From: Hypsibius dujardini
Lineage: Eukaryota; Tardigrada; Eutardigrada; Parachela; Hypsibiidae
Assembly: GCA_001579985.1 (NCBI GenBank)
Contig: LRSR01002750.1
Span: 1-31,768 of the forward strand
Direction: 5' to 3'
Length of the DNA stretch: 31,768 nt
Below are positions 1-10,265 of the stretch, piece after piece (positions within the stretch are counted from its first letter, which is position 1; every line of letters starts with the position of its first letter). A program made the position numbers and the translations under genes. A model generated the notes under the pieces. It was not told the origin of the DNA. It searched no databases and worked only from the letters and a program-made list of their open reading frames with translations.

Positions 1-594
1 AAATCCAAACATTTTATGTTGGGGGGGGGAGGATGATTCAAAACACAACTGGAGACGCGCGCCGTGTAGAGATGCAAAGTTGTTTATCAATAAAAGACGC
101 ATCTCAGTTAATTCGCTAATTACCATTTATTCCCACTTTGAGTTGAGGAGGACGGAGGACGGAGATTTTCTAAATTGTTTCCCCCCCCCATCGTTACGCC
201 TATGGTCAAGCCAATTTTCTGCCCTCAGTATGTTATTTCAGTGTGTTAAAAAAAGAAATTCGTCGTCTGCGCCATAAAGTTACGTTTCTCAGAACACTAG
301 ATCTCATTTTTAAATTTGTATTCTGCATTCGGAAGTAAGTGCTGTTTAAATCACAAACATTACATGGCAAAGCAGAGCACTCGAGGTTGAAACGACATTT
401 TAAGGTGAGTTTTGAGAAAAAAGTATGCGCCTTTGTTTGCGGCATATTTTTGAGGGGTCATGGTTCCGATCAGTGGCAACTCAAACTCTAAACCAGTTCC
501 GGCAAACTTGTTGCCGTGACCAATTAGGGCATTATATGCCCCATGCCTAAAAGTTCAGCTATAAAATAATTAGCATTTTTGAATCCTGTTACAG
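1..594. other. Probable intron of the protease ending at 882
   Basis: No protease exon or other convincing coding segment is visible. The stretch holds a run of nine G near 21-29 and a run of C near 181-190. It ends in a good splice acceptor at 593-594. Short open frames on both strands lack recognisable content. Confidence 0.5.
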
Positions 595-882
595 GGTGAC
601 AGTGGAGGACCGTTGTTTCGGCAACTTCGATCAGGGAAATTTCAGTTAGTCGGCATCGCTAGCTACTTCAATGGAAAGTAAGTGAATTGAGCACCGCAAC
701 GGTCTCGTTCGTGACTAAGAATTAGTTAATATATCTCAACCAAATGGTCGAAAGTAAATCCCCTTAACTTTACATTGTTCTCTCGCAGTTGCCGACAGGC
801 CGGATCCGCCAATGTCTTCACAAGGGTTTCCCACTACACGGAGTGGGTCAGGACGGCCATGCGAAACCCGCAATACACGTAG
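595..882 (+). CDS. S1 serine protease, last two exons (5' part outside window)
   Basis: Two exons, 595..677 and 789..882, joined across a 111-base GT-AG intron, encode the C-terminal end of a chymotrypsin-fold protease. The first exon follows an acceptor (gaatcctgttacag) and begins with GDSGGPL, which holds the catalytic Ser and the oxyanion-hole Gly. It continues through a VGIASYFNG strand and ends in phase 2. The second starts with the conserved Cys and reads ANVFTRVSHYTEW, the usual C-terminal helix, ending in RNPQYT and TAG at 880-882. The 83-base GDSGGP exon with phase-0 and phase-2 borders matches the minus-strand protease at 4908-8884 exactly. The exons carrying the catalytic His and Asp are not in bases 1-594, which look intronic, so they must lie left of the window. 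The S1-pocket residue cannot be read. A candidate AATAAA lies at 1342-1347. Confidence 0.88.
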
Positions 883-1882
883 ACGCTTGGTGTACTGCGC
901 CTGATTTTGCTCGTACATTGCGATAATGAAGTGGATTTTGAAAATTGTTGTAACGAACCGGCAGTTGCTTGCAAAATGTATTCCACGCAGCAAACAGAAT
1001 GAGCATTTCTTTGCAATCCATTTGTCAGCGAGATTTTCATTATTGTCGGATCAGATTCAAAGCTCACGTTCCATAAGGAGTTAAGAATGGTTTCAGAGAT
1101 TCATATCGGATAACACATTCCTGTTTTGTGAAATTCTTCTACGCACACGAAAACCATTACTGCTTTATCGTACTGCGAAGTAATTATACTGGTGAAAAAA
1201 GATTTCAGGATGACTCTGAAATTGCCCCTTCCTCGTTTCGAGTTTTATTGCCCTAAATAAGTGTGGCCCCATCGCCCAATTAAGGAAACAGATATTAACT
1301 TCAAATATTCATTCCGAATTCGATGCATGTTTTATGTATCAAATAAAACTTACAAATAGAAATTTTTTCGATAAGAAATGAAAGCCAAAATGGCTGATCT
1401 GTTCAGCAACATCACCCGTACAATCGAAAGAGTAAACAATTTTGCTGATGAAAAGAAAGAATTTCTTCCGACAAGGTTTTTTTTCTACAGTCGATTTCCG
1501 AAAACTTTTCCATTCTAAAGTTTTTACATAAACAAGAAAGCAGCAAAATTTGTGTTTTTGTGGCACATTTATCCGATTTGGCCTTAACGTTTTATATGAA
1601 ACCCCAGGAGTTCAACAATCTGTACTGCACCGCAATAATAATAAAACAACGAGTTCCAGACGGGAAATCCACAAAATTGTTGAACGTCACAATTGACGAA
1701 ATCGTTCAGATAAAAAAAGGTTTGGTTAAATTTGTTAATTGAACTTGGATAAGTAAATCACGCAGACACATTCTGCTAGTGAAGTTTACTCGTGGATATA
1801 TTTATGAATTACGGTGAAAGTTGGAACGTCTCGCTCCAGTCGAACTTCTCCGGAGTTGCAAGTCATGCGACTGAGCAGCTGG
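883..1882. other. Intergenic stretch and 3' UTR, no supported gene
   Basis: Contains the probable 3' UTR of the protease ending at 882, with AATAAA at 1342-1347. A 60-codon open frame at 1560-1742 (+) has no recognisable domain, signal peptide or splice context. I see nothing else I can support. Confidence 0.4.
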
Positions 1883-2055
1883 CTACGGAAGGTCAGTGTA
1901 CATGTGGTCTTTGCGGTAGCGCTCAGCGTCCTCGGCAATTCCCCGATATCCTTGGCGAGAAGTCAGTTGCGTTGTCGCGACGGTGGGATCGGTGTTTGAG
2001 CTAGCCAGTGGAGTCGACGCTGTCGAGTTCCCTGCCAGGTGATGACCTTCTTGCT
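1883..2055 (-). CDS. Terminal exon of a secreted-family protein with EDAERYRKD tail
   Basis: This minus-strand open segment follows a good acceptor (aaatttcag at 2056-2064 on the complement). It starts with two bases (phase 1) and runs 56 codons to TAG at 1883-1885. It encodes a Ser/Thr-rich stretch (NSTASTPLASSNTDP) followed by QGYRGIAEDAERYRKD, HMYTDLP and stop. The same order, Ser/Thr linker then RYRDIGEDAERYRKDPMY, occurs in the minus-strand gene at 2703-3450. DNA similarity between the two is plain around 1905-2030 versus 2945-3050. In the paralogue DLP is followed by WPA; here the codon after DLP is TAG where the paralogue has TGG. I do not recognise the family. The 5' exon was not found; the region up to 2700 looks repeat-derived, so this may be a gene remnant. 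Confidence 0.45.
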
Positions 2056-2702
2056 CTGAAATTTATTTATGATTACTGTAACACTACTTCATCGTGGGAA
2101 TGAGAAACCAATGTGTACATCATCCTATCCTGTTTTGATGTATTTGATAGACATCAGTCAGCCACTTCTCAATTTTAGCATAAAAATGTTAAGCTGGGCT
2201 TAAAACACACCTTGCGAGCCTCTCTACTTTTACATGAGTGCTGACCAACTCCCTTTTAGAAAATTGTCAAATTTCATACACTTTTCCCAACCCTGCCCGA
2301 TATTTAGTGTAGTACGTGTTGGACCACGCCCAACAAGTCCCCATATCCAATCATTATAGCTCTTTAACTCACTAATACCATGCTTAGTTAGTAAGTCCAT
2401 TTACCCTTTTAACCCTTTTCTGCTGCTACAGCTAATTAATTGTACGTAATTCTGATGTATGTGCTATTTATTATCACTTCTATAGTTAACACTTCACTAT
2501 ATAATCATATGTTCTGTAAGTTTTAAGGGGAGTTATATACTTTTTCTTTCCTTTCCTCCAGTTCTCGTCTCTACCTATCTACACTTTTAGTCTAATAAAC
2601 TTGTTAACTATCTAACGTCCTGTTGGCAGACCTAACATATGGGCGTGTCAAACCAGTCAGTCAGGTTGCAAGTTGGAGGACCATAATTTTGACGAAATGG
2701 CC
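2056..2702. mobile_element. Possible solo LTR or retroelement debris
   Basis: About 2318-2636 starts with TGTTGG and ends with CCTAACA, a short terminal inverted repeat of LTR type. Inside it is T-rich with an AATAAA at about 2593-2598. No target-site duplication is visible and no coding sequence is present. The remainder of the stretch holds nothing I can name. Confidence 0.2.
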
Positions 2703-3450
2703 TTATGATTGACAGGTATCGTGACGATGTTCACCTACCGTGAATCTGCACGTTTTCACCGATTGGGATGGACGTTGTGTTTTCCGTATCGTCTGCAGTA
2801 AAACCAAAACGGTAAAAAACTTGAGAATCAATACAACGAGAGAACTTGACTGTAAATGGTAAAAAAGCGCACTTTGCAATGTAGTCGATACCATTTTCCT
2901 GGGCTTCAAGTCGCTTGACATGGCGGGCCACGGCAAGTCCTTGTACATTGGATCTTTACGGTAGCGCTCTGCGTCTTCGCCGATGTCCCTGTACCGCTGA
3001 CGAGTCGTCAACCGCGTTATGGTACCCACATCAGTCACACTGGATTTATTATTTAGGGTTGTCCCTGAAGTCCGTGAAGAGCTCAACTCTGATGATGTCT
3101 GTTCGATTTCAAGCCCTGCAAAATCCAGTGATTATTTCACCTTACTGAACTTCAACACACCCAGAAAGAATGACAACCTTGTCCCCTTCCACCCGGGGGA
3201 GGTAAAATTGCCCCTTTGTCCCCACTTGTCAAATCTGTTAGTTTACCTTCGTCAGTGTGCAGGTGTTCACCAGTTGTCGACCAACTGGGTGTTGTAGCTT
3301 TTTTCCGATCATCTGGAGAACAGTCAGGGTACAACCATGCCACTGTTTAAGAAAGACGAGCGAAGCCTTACAGTCACTTTTGTTTCCCGAGATCACTGGG
3401 ACCATCAGGACGCCGGTCAAAAGAAGTAAAGTAAAATTATGTCCGACCAT
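2703..3450 (-). CDS. Secreted Cys-containing protein with EDAERYRKD motif
   Basis: Exon 1 (3247..3450) begins with ATG and a clear signal peptide: the FTLLLLTGVLMVPVIS core, cleaved near GNKSDC. It then has three Cys spaced C-x12-C-x22-C and ends in phase 0 at a GTAAAC donor. Exon 2, best started at 3098 after an AG, is also phase 0. It encodes a Ser/Thr-rich linker and then RYRDIGEDAERYRKDPMY, KDLPWPA. The spliced frame gives 199 aa to TGA at 2703-2705. A second acceptor at 3121-3122 would shift the phase. The last 60 residues of this frame are doubtful because another frame of the same DNA looks more protein-like from about 2897 down (separate entry). The tail motif is shared with 1883-2055 and, more loosely, with 18134-18462. 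Family and function are unknown to me; export is inferred from the signal peptide. Confidence 0.55.
2731..2897 (-). pseudogene. Second-frame domain fragment with FRFGFTADDTEN and IPIGEN
   Basis: In a frame different from the EDAERYRKD frame, the minus strand reads NGIDYIAKCAFLPF, SRCIDSQVFYRFGFTADDTE, TTSIPIGENVQIHG and then a stop. From memory, the pattern Cys, then F-x-F-G-[FY], then I-P-[IV]-G-x-N resembles a small beta-sandwich repeat found in secreted proteins of bacteria and invertebrates. I cannot name the family. A donor-like GTAGGT follows IHG, and the continuing strand contains NYGPPTCNLTDWF, but phases do not join cleanly. It may be the true C-terminal half of the 2703-3450 gene after a frameshift, or a relic. 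Confidence 0.3.
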
Positions 3451-3689
3451 TCTATGAAGTTTTGCAGTGTGTAACCGTTTTGTAAGGAGAAATGCGTTGT
3501 TTATCCGGCGTCGTGAAATTCACAAGTGTTTGGCTCAATCGGTTTTTGGTCAGCAAATATATTCGGCAGCCGCGTAAAATCAGCGATGGACTGAAAGTTT
3601 AGACGAAGCGTTTCGCATTATCTTCTTTACTAAGCGGGTAAACAGAACAGTGCAACGAGTGAAGAAAAGTGAGTGACGAAAGTTGAGAT

Positions 3690-4645
3690 GAAAATCTCAA
3701 TTCGAACAAACCTCTCCTTTCTGGTTGACTGTGAAACCTATGTGGCCGTGTACGAGATCAAAATACGCGTGATATGAACTAACTCGGGCCTGTCTGAACG
3801 GAAGTGACGTATTTTCATGGGCTACTATACTGTTTCTGATGTGTTGCTGCATAGGCATGAAACAACGAGTGTAGGGCTAGCTTACTTTTGTGCTGTGTTT
3901 GAAATTAAATCCAAGGAGGACGTACCGTCTAGAGGGCAGGAGGAATTGGTTGCGGACTTTGGTGGCAAGTCTTTGTGAGTTAAAGAAGTTTGACTATGGC
4001 GGAAATGTCTTTTCCATAACAAACATTCAGAGTCCTAGAATTTGGTTTCTTTCTAATCCTTAGAAGCTCACATTTCTGTTTAACTGGAATGGTATCAACC
4101 TTTTTTTGAAACTGGTACTTCCGTCTCCCTCTACCGAGAATTGCGGGGCGTTTCATCGACAGCTCATAGTTCCACTTAAACTTCAACTGATGCTGTTCCA
4201 GTTCAAATTTAGCTTTAAGCACACACTCTTTTCGTACCTTTTCGTACCGTTTCCGACCTTTTTGTTATCTCTTTTGAAGTTTGCGTACCCTTGCGGGCAA
4301 TTTCGAACTTTTCTTGTGCCTGTTAGAAGCATTTTTTTAACCGTTTTGGATGTTTTCGGGCCTTTCTGGACCTTTTTAAATCATGACAGCGTTCCGGCGC
4401 ACACAGCCCTGGACACTGTCCGCTTTCTTCAAAACTCGAAGTACCGGTATATTCCGAAAGACGACTACCCCAGCAACTCCCCTGATCTCAGTCCCATGGC
4501 TTATTCAATTTACGGTATTTTTAAACGCAGATTATGGAAGCATAAGACTATAAATCTCGCTGGTTTGATGCGCGCAATGAAGCACGAGTGGACAAGTATT
4601 TCTACTGACCTGTGCGTTCGGACTAAAACATCCTGGAAAAAGTGA
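3690..4645 (+). pseudogene. Relic mariner/Tc1-type (IS630 superfamily) transposase
   Basis: Around 3715-3765 the plus strand reads SFLVDCETYVAVYE, resembling the first catalytic block of mariner-like transposases, normally D-D-E-[ST]-Y. From about 4370 to the stop at 4645 it reads HDSVPAHTALDTVRFLQ, YIPKDDYPSNSPDLSP, MAYSIYGIFKRRLWKHKT and NLAGLMRAMKHEW. This matches the second and third catalytic blocks of the DDE/D superfamily. The third acidic residue, expected two places after SPDLSP as in M-[DE]-Y, is Ala here, so the enzyme would be inactive. The blocks are separated by about 600 bases containing stops and a degenerate repeat of the type ttttcgtacc (about 4220-4380). No terminal inverted repeats were identified. 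This is a dead element. Confidence 0.65.
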
Positions 4646-4907
4646 TGTTTTTTGGTGCAAGAGAACCATGGCTTGCAAATAGAACATCTATTGTAATTTT
4701 GTTTCGGAGCAAACTCATTAAAACTTGGATTAAGCTAACTGGATCATGCTCTGTAGGGTTACATTCAGCAATTTTAGTGTAGTGCCAAAAGTTCTCCAGC
4801 ATCTGGTAAATACAGTAACAATACTGTGTTTTACTACAAATGGTGCAATGTAATTTGTCAACATAGCAAACGTAAGATAAGATTGGCATTACCAACGACT
4901 ACACTCG

Positions 4908-7900
4908 TTACACTCCGACCAGTTTCTTGTCAACCCAACCAAAAGATCGTCTGGTCGTCTTAGACCAACGTGTACTGCAGTTCTTGGACCAACGGTAACC
5001 GTTCGAACACTTGGTACAAGTCATGCCGTTCTCTTTGATATTCTGGCAGACGACTGGAGTCGATCTCGGTGGCGCGGCAGCCTGAAACGTCGTCTTGATC
5101 CATGGTACGTGATGTGAGACTCTGGTGAACACGTTTGCAGAATTTTCGCCGAGACATCTACCGGGATCGTACGAAAACACAATTGTGAAGAGATAAATAA
5201 AGAAGTGCGTGAGTGTGCGTTGTACTGTTTGATGGAAGAGCATAAAATTTGAAATTTAAAGAGCCCTGGGGGAGGGAAGGGAGGGGGAGAGGGAGGTACA
5301 AGTATTTTTCTGAAGTGAATTGTTAACGCAGAATAAATTTAATTGATCCCACCTTTTAATTTTTGGTCAAAAGCAAAACTTCCCCTATACCACCTACAAG
5401 CGTTTCCCCTCCCGCGAAAGGCCAAGTATCCTTTACTTGAAAAAGCCTGTCACGCCAATGACTTGCCGGCCCCTTTGGGGCGAAGAGGGGTGCCTTTGAG
5501 GAAGTTGGGGGTAAATTAATGGTGAATAAAAAATCCAGAAATCATAAATCAATGTTCCACCCGGCACCGGGTCTAAAAAAGATAAGTTCTCCGGCCCCGC
5601 CACCCCTTAATGTATGCTACCCCCCTAACGCCTCATTCTAATAAAAGTACATTCTGACATGGTAAAAAAATGTCTATTTAGCGACTAATTAAAACAAGCT
5701 GGGAGAAGGGTTCAATTTGACGTAAAGTGTCCTTAAGCTTGTAACTTACGATCCGATGACGTAACTGGCCACTCCATCAATCTGATATTTTCCGTTTCTC
5801 AGCTGTCGGAACAACGGCCCGCCACTATCACCCTAATGAAAATTGCAAACCTTGATTCAAATTCACACCTGTCCAAATATGCCGGGAAAGGGGTGTCAAT
5901 ACCTGGCACACAGCCACGTTGGAGCTGTCAATGCAAATTTTGGAAGCCGCTACCGGTTTGTTGGCTTCTCCGGTCCTTCTGCCGCACTCCAGTTGATTCA
6001 AAACCTTAAACTGGGCATATTGCAGAACATGGGCGGGTTCGGATTTGAGTCCCGGCAGCCGATTGGACGTTAGGCCCCATCCAATGGCCCGGACTGCCGT
6101 TGAGGGCCGTGGATCGTCCCTCGGTCCAGCTGGAAGCATGATGATTCCAACTTTCAGTTTCTTTGCTCCCGCTATCGATCTGTCCAGCGTCAGGATGGCG
6201 ATATCGTTAAGGTGTCCATTGGAGATGCCAATGTAACCCCGGTGAATGTCAATCCGCTTCACACCGAAGTAGTGGGAGCTATCGTTGGTCTTTCGATTGT
6301 GGAGACCCACACCAACCTGAATTGCGTTGGCCTGCTTTGTCTGCTTCCTGTCGATTGCAATCAAAAAATTGATTTTATATATTTCCTATAATTGTAATTA
6401 TTTATTTATAGATTTGTGTTATAAAAACGTATGTGCATATTTGGCTCTAAATTCATGTTGTATTACGCGACAATACAGTGTAGACAATCCTTCCAATCAG
6501 CGATCGACGTTTGAATTTTAAAAAGGAAAACGGTAAAAACTGTAAAATTTGGCCCAAAAAAACCTCTGAGTTAACGCAACCTCTGTATGGGAAAATCAGC
6601 AAAACTGGGTTAAGTCTAGCGACTGAACAACTTTTCTCTCTAAACGGAGGTCGTTCTGCGTTAATGTTAATTTACTTTTATTTTTGTGGCAGTAAAATAA
6701 AAAGTACCAGGCAAACGCTTTGGGTTGAATTACTACATGGGTTGAATCAGTCGGGTGGCGGAGGGCGCCACAAGTGTAAATTGTAGACGACGGTGTGTGT
6801 GAAACTGAATGAGTGTTGGTTACAATTTCCACTCGTGGCGCCCTCCGCCACCTGACTGATTCAACCCATGTAGTGATTCAACCCAAAGCGTTTGCTTGGT
6901 ATCTATTTGTTATACGACGCTCGAAATGCAGGCTTTTTTGAAGTCATTGGATACATGATCGCACGTAAGTTAAGCTTAAATTTGTCACACCATCCGTTCA
7001 CTTGGTGACGTTCAGACTACTTAAAAAATATGCGATCTTGCCTTTCTTGTAATTTTTAATTCTTGTTACCGAGATCAACTTTTATCTTTCCCGCTAAAAC
7101 ATTTTTCATTTGCTTCTGAGTGATGATTTGTGAAACGGACATAGCCAAAATCTTGCGTGGCAGAGTTGGAGTCATCAGGGTGGTCTGAGTTTGAGCCACT
7201 CTTGGCTAGAGCTTGCCACTGTTTTCTTCTAAATCTTTGATTTAACGCCCGGCCCAGAAGAGAAATTAGATTGAGCAAGCTGCTCTAGATTCTGCCAAAA
7301 TGAACAAGTTCAATCAATCGATCAATCGTGTAAACGCTGCATGGTCAGGTGTAGAGTGGTTCGAACTTGGCTTGAACTCGGACCACTCTTTTTGGCTTAA
7401 TGTCTGCCACTCAAAATTGTGGCCATGTGTGTGTAGGAGTGTCCCACCTCTAGTACGCTCAACGCCTCATCACCGGTCATCATCCAACCATTAGAAGGAA
7501 CATGACGGATTTTCGACTTTTCGACGCCCTATTTTGCAGCGACAGACGGATTCCTACTGCGACCTATTCCTATTGGGGAATTATGGCCGTTCCCAACGGC
7601 CAGGGTTAATCTTCGATATCCCTGATGCCAATAAGGATAAAGACCCTACTCCCCTACACGGTGTTTACAATTTCATCAGAAATAGTTATAGATATTATTG
7701 GTTTGGACATGATTCGTGAATTTTTTAACGTAAATTGTTTTTAATTGTTGTAACAGCCTATGGGCATATTGTCCATTGATGAATGATTCGCCAATCAACA
7801 GTCTAAATTGACCTCTGAGTGAGGATATGGTTACTAGCGTCACATGCGCCGTTTTCTCAAGCCGCTTACCCTTCAGCGTTGGCTAAGCAGTGAGCGGCAG

Positions 7901-8884
7901 TCAGCACATGGATGCTGGAGATCAGCGAACCACCGCAGAAATGAAAATTATCCTTTTGCAGTTGAATGCTGACCATGAAGGGGTACTTGTGCCTCGGTAC
8001 TGTCATTCCACCTTGATAAAGATAAACTATGTGACAGTATAAATGTCACTCATTCAGTGGCGGGTTGAGGTTGGCTTTGGGGGAGAATGGGCTTTAACAA
8101 ATGAAAAGGGTAAATTTTTTGTTGCGCCCACCCCGCCACACACCCACGCAAGGGGATAGGTGGGCGTGACAAAAAATTTACCCATTTCATATGTTAAAGC
8201 CCGTTCTCCTCCAAAGCCCACCCCCCACACACCCACGCAAGGGGATAGGGATGAAGTCACTTTCCGGTCTATCCTCCACCGGCTTTTATTAGCCAGTCCC
8301 CTTTTAGGAATAACCATACCTATGACCGCTTCGTCTGGACCCAAATTTGGTGGTGGAACGGTGGCTCCGGGTAGAATGGCAGCCTCAAGTGGCCCGTTGG
8401 CGACAGCTGCTTCGTCATCTATCGTGTAATCATCGGCGTCCATTTCTGGAGACGCTGTCGTGGCAGCTGTCGTGACAGTACGAACTGAGAGTTCGGATGA
8501 ACTGGGACCAGTTACATCTGGAATGGCGAACTCTCCAAAATCATCGTCGGTTATGAATTCAGCTGGACCTCTGGTTGTTGTCGCCATGAGTCTAGCTCTG
8601 CGTGTGGTCTGACTCACATCCTCGTAATCCTCGTAGATTGCGTAATCCCCGAAGTTATCATCCTGACTCAAAGCTCCTGTGAAACGTCATGAAAATGTGT
8701 ACTGCTAAATTATTTGATATTGGCTCTAACTCGGGACAGCTTTCGTCGCTGTGCTTTAGCACATCTAAAAGGGGCTTTAACAAAACCAAGCTAGTGTTGA
8801 AACTATATGGGAGTACATACCTGAGCATAGAAGCACCAGAGCAAAAACGGCGATGCCTGAGGGTGCTGAAATGCACTGGAGCAT
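4908..8884 (-). CDS. Secreted S1 serine protease with acidic propeptide and four-Cys tail (complete, 446 aa)
   Basis: Six exons on the complement: 8821..8884, 8320..8676, 7870..8011, 5903..6347, 5750..5832 and 4908..5157. Together they make 1341 bases, with all phases consistent. Exon 1 is a signal peptide (MLQCISAPSGIAVFALVLLC, phase 1). Exon 2 is an Asp/Glu/Thr-rich propeptide with two D-D-x-F-G-[DE]-[YF]-A-I repeats. Its last residues, PDEA, precede VIGG (139-142), the expected new N-terminus. Catalytic residues are H181 (LTAAHC), D236 (LNDIAIL) and S339 (GDSGGP). The S1-pocket position 189 is Ala333 (VAVCQGDS), so trypsin-like specificity is not expected; elastase- or chymotrypsin-like cleavage is more likely. 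After the ANVFTRVSHH helix a tail carries Cys 401, 411, 414 and 424, followed by a basic end. A weak TATA-like taataaaag lies about 75 bases upstream. The role as an extracellular protease is inferred. Confidence 0.9.
6705..6901. mobile_element. Hairpin MITE with about 80-base inverted arms
   Basis: The left arm starts TACCAGGCAAACGCTTTGGG and the right arm ends with its near-perfect reverse complement, CCCAAAGCGTTTGCTTGGTA. The arms match over about 80 bases with a few differences, around a spacer of about 40 bases. The bordering TA could be a Tc1/mariner-type target duplication. It carries no coding sequence and lies in intron 3 of the minus-strand protease. Confidence 0.75.
7138..7431. mobile_element. 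MITE-like repeat, copy 1 (partner at 30421-30727)
   Basis: It shares long near-identical blocks with 30421-30727, such as gtggcagagtt, gagccactcttg and caagttcaatcaatcgatca. The right end (ctgccactcaaaattgtggc) is inverted relative to the left end of copy 2. The left end of copy 1 is decayed. It lies in intron 3 of the minus-strand protease. The antisense open frame seen in both copies (core RRKQWQALAKSGSNSDHP) is most simply a by-product of shared DNA. Confidence 0.7.
8055..8250. repeat. Palindromic C-rich repeat in intron 2 of the protease
   Basis: The left end CAGTGGCGGG resembles hAT-type terminal repeats seen elsewhere in this window. Inside, gctttgggggagaatgggct and its downstream text through gcgcccacc are inverted at about 8159-8222, giving arms of about 60 bases. 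The segment cacacacccacgcaagggga occurs twice (about 8139 and 8227). No coding potential of its own; it would form a hairpin in the pre-mRNA. Confidence 0.65.
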
Positions 8885-9229
8885 GGCACGGACGGGTTGT
8901 TAATCACAATTTCCAAAAATAGTCAACGAGCACCGTGAAGCGTAGTAAGGCAGCTTTTATTAGGCCTGTCTGCGAGACTGTCTCTGCATGCTGTGCTGTC
9001 AAACTGATGAACTTTCGTCACATTACTTGCGATAGGCACTATTAGTGACGAGATTGAACTCTCAGATATCAAGGCAGCGTGTGCTGTGAAGTTCGCTATT
9101 GTCGCACTCGCGTCCGGAGCTATAGCACAGAATGCATCCTAAAAACTGACCACTGGCGTAATTATGACCCGAAGCAAACAGAAAGAGAGGCAGACAAAGA
9201 GAGAGAGAGACAAACAAAGAGACAAATAA

Positions 9230-9268
<39 letters not shown>

Positions 9269-9269
9269 T

Positions 9270-9301
<32 letters not shown>

Positions 9302-10202
9302 CATGCGGGTGGAGAAGTATCACGATGATAAGAAAACCATGAGTCTTTGCTACCGGAAGCATTTCAGATTACAATCAAACATGAATGTATTCTACTGACG
9401 TTACAAGTACTGCAGCTAGGATTGCAAGTGTTCACCCTTCACTCGTCGAGCATTATCTCCAGGCACTGGTGGATTTTCAGACAATCCTTTTGATGTTAGA
9501 AGAAGGTATACAGTAGCAACTGTGACGTTGCAGTCCGCCTAAGGCTGGTGGTGGGAATAATAAAACGAGTAACAGGAGCTAAGTCTCTTCCTGACAAATA
9601 ATGGCCTTCGTACTCCGTAGCAGATACGCTGACGCGAACCTTCAGGAGGGTTCTAATGTTCGGATGTCATTGAAGATTATGTGAGACGACGACTGATGCA
9701 TGAACGAAAACTCAAGTCTTGATTAGGGAAACTGATTTATCAATTTCTATCCGAGCAGTAATGCGGACATTTAAAATTAAAGCACATTCTACCAGTAACT
9801 TCTGCTAAATATGATGAATATCCTCACGCCTCAACAGCGGGCAGCATGGTTATCGACTAACGACTTCTTCACATAAGTGTCCAGGAAAATATTGTGCGGG
9901 GTCCAGAGATCGCTCGCTCTTAAAGAGCGCCCTCTTGAACTGCCATTGCAATCTATCGACACGCCGTCTGTACAAACGTCCATCCACGTAACTGAGAACC
10001 CTTTATCTGCTCCTACCAATCCGCCATCTGAAACAGGGTTTTCACATACAACCAGGCAGGAAATTACGCCATTTCCACAGGGCGAGACCGACAGCTTTAA
10101 CCGTTTGTCGTCATGTCTGACAGACTGTTTTCGTTCATGAGCGAGTGATTGTCACAATCAATCCTTCAATTCAGTCTAATGATTTTTGCAAGAAAATCCA
10201 AA
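8885..10202. other. Intergenic stretch with a microsatellite, no supported gene
   Basis: Holds the presumed promoter side of the minus-strand protease and the GACA microsatellite (separate entry). An open frame at 9877-10140 (+) has a Pro/Thr-rich run (SIDTPSVQTSIHVTENPL) reminiscent of the linker exons in this cluster. It could be a terminal exon, but I found neither a signal exon nor a strong acceptor for it. Confidence 0.35.
9233..9301. repeat. (GACA)n microsatellite
   Basis: About 17 tandem tetranucleotides of CAGA/GACA with two interruptions (cata, caaa). A purine-rich imperfect run of gaga and caaa units precedes it from about 9181. Confidence 0.95.
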
Positions 10203-10265
10203 ATGAAGGTTTTTATTGCAATCCTCCTATTCGCGGTGGTCGCAGTTATCGCCACGTCTGCCTAG
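10203..10265 (+). pseudogene. Signal-peptide-like 20-codon ORF ended by TAG
   Basis: ATG opens MKVFIAILLFAVVAVIATSA, a textbook signal peptide, followed directly by TAG. In-frame text after the stop is IEG, then TAA, then NACPRC and a GTAAGT donor-like site. The cluster's other signal peptides run into a phase-1 donor; here no donor precedes the stop. It may be a decayed gene start. The string gcctagattg at the stop resembles the acceptor region of the gene at 16428, so misreading of exon borders is possible. Confidence 0.35.

Noticed and set aside
8054-8319. Extension of the protease propeptide past VIG
   Set aside because: The open frame runs into the intronic palindrome; the GTATGG donor at 8314-8319 and the phase-matched GGMTVPRHKYPF exon explain it better.
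9062-9362. Overlapping frames rich in Cys-Leu-Ser-Val or Thr-Asp-Arg-Gln
   Set aside because: Translations of the GACA microsatellite in different frames.
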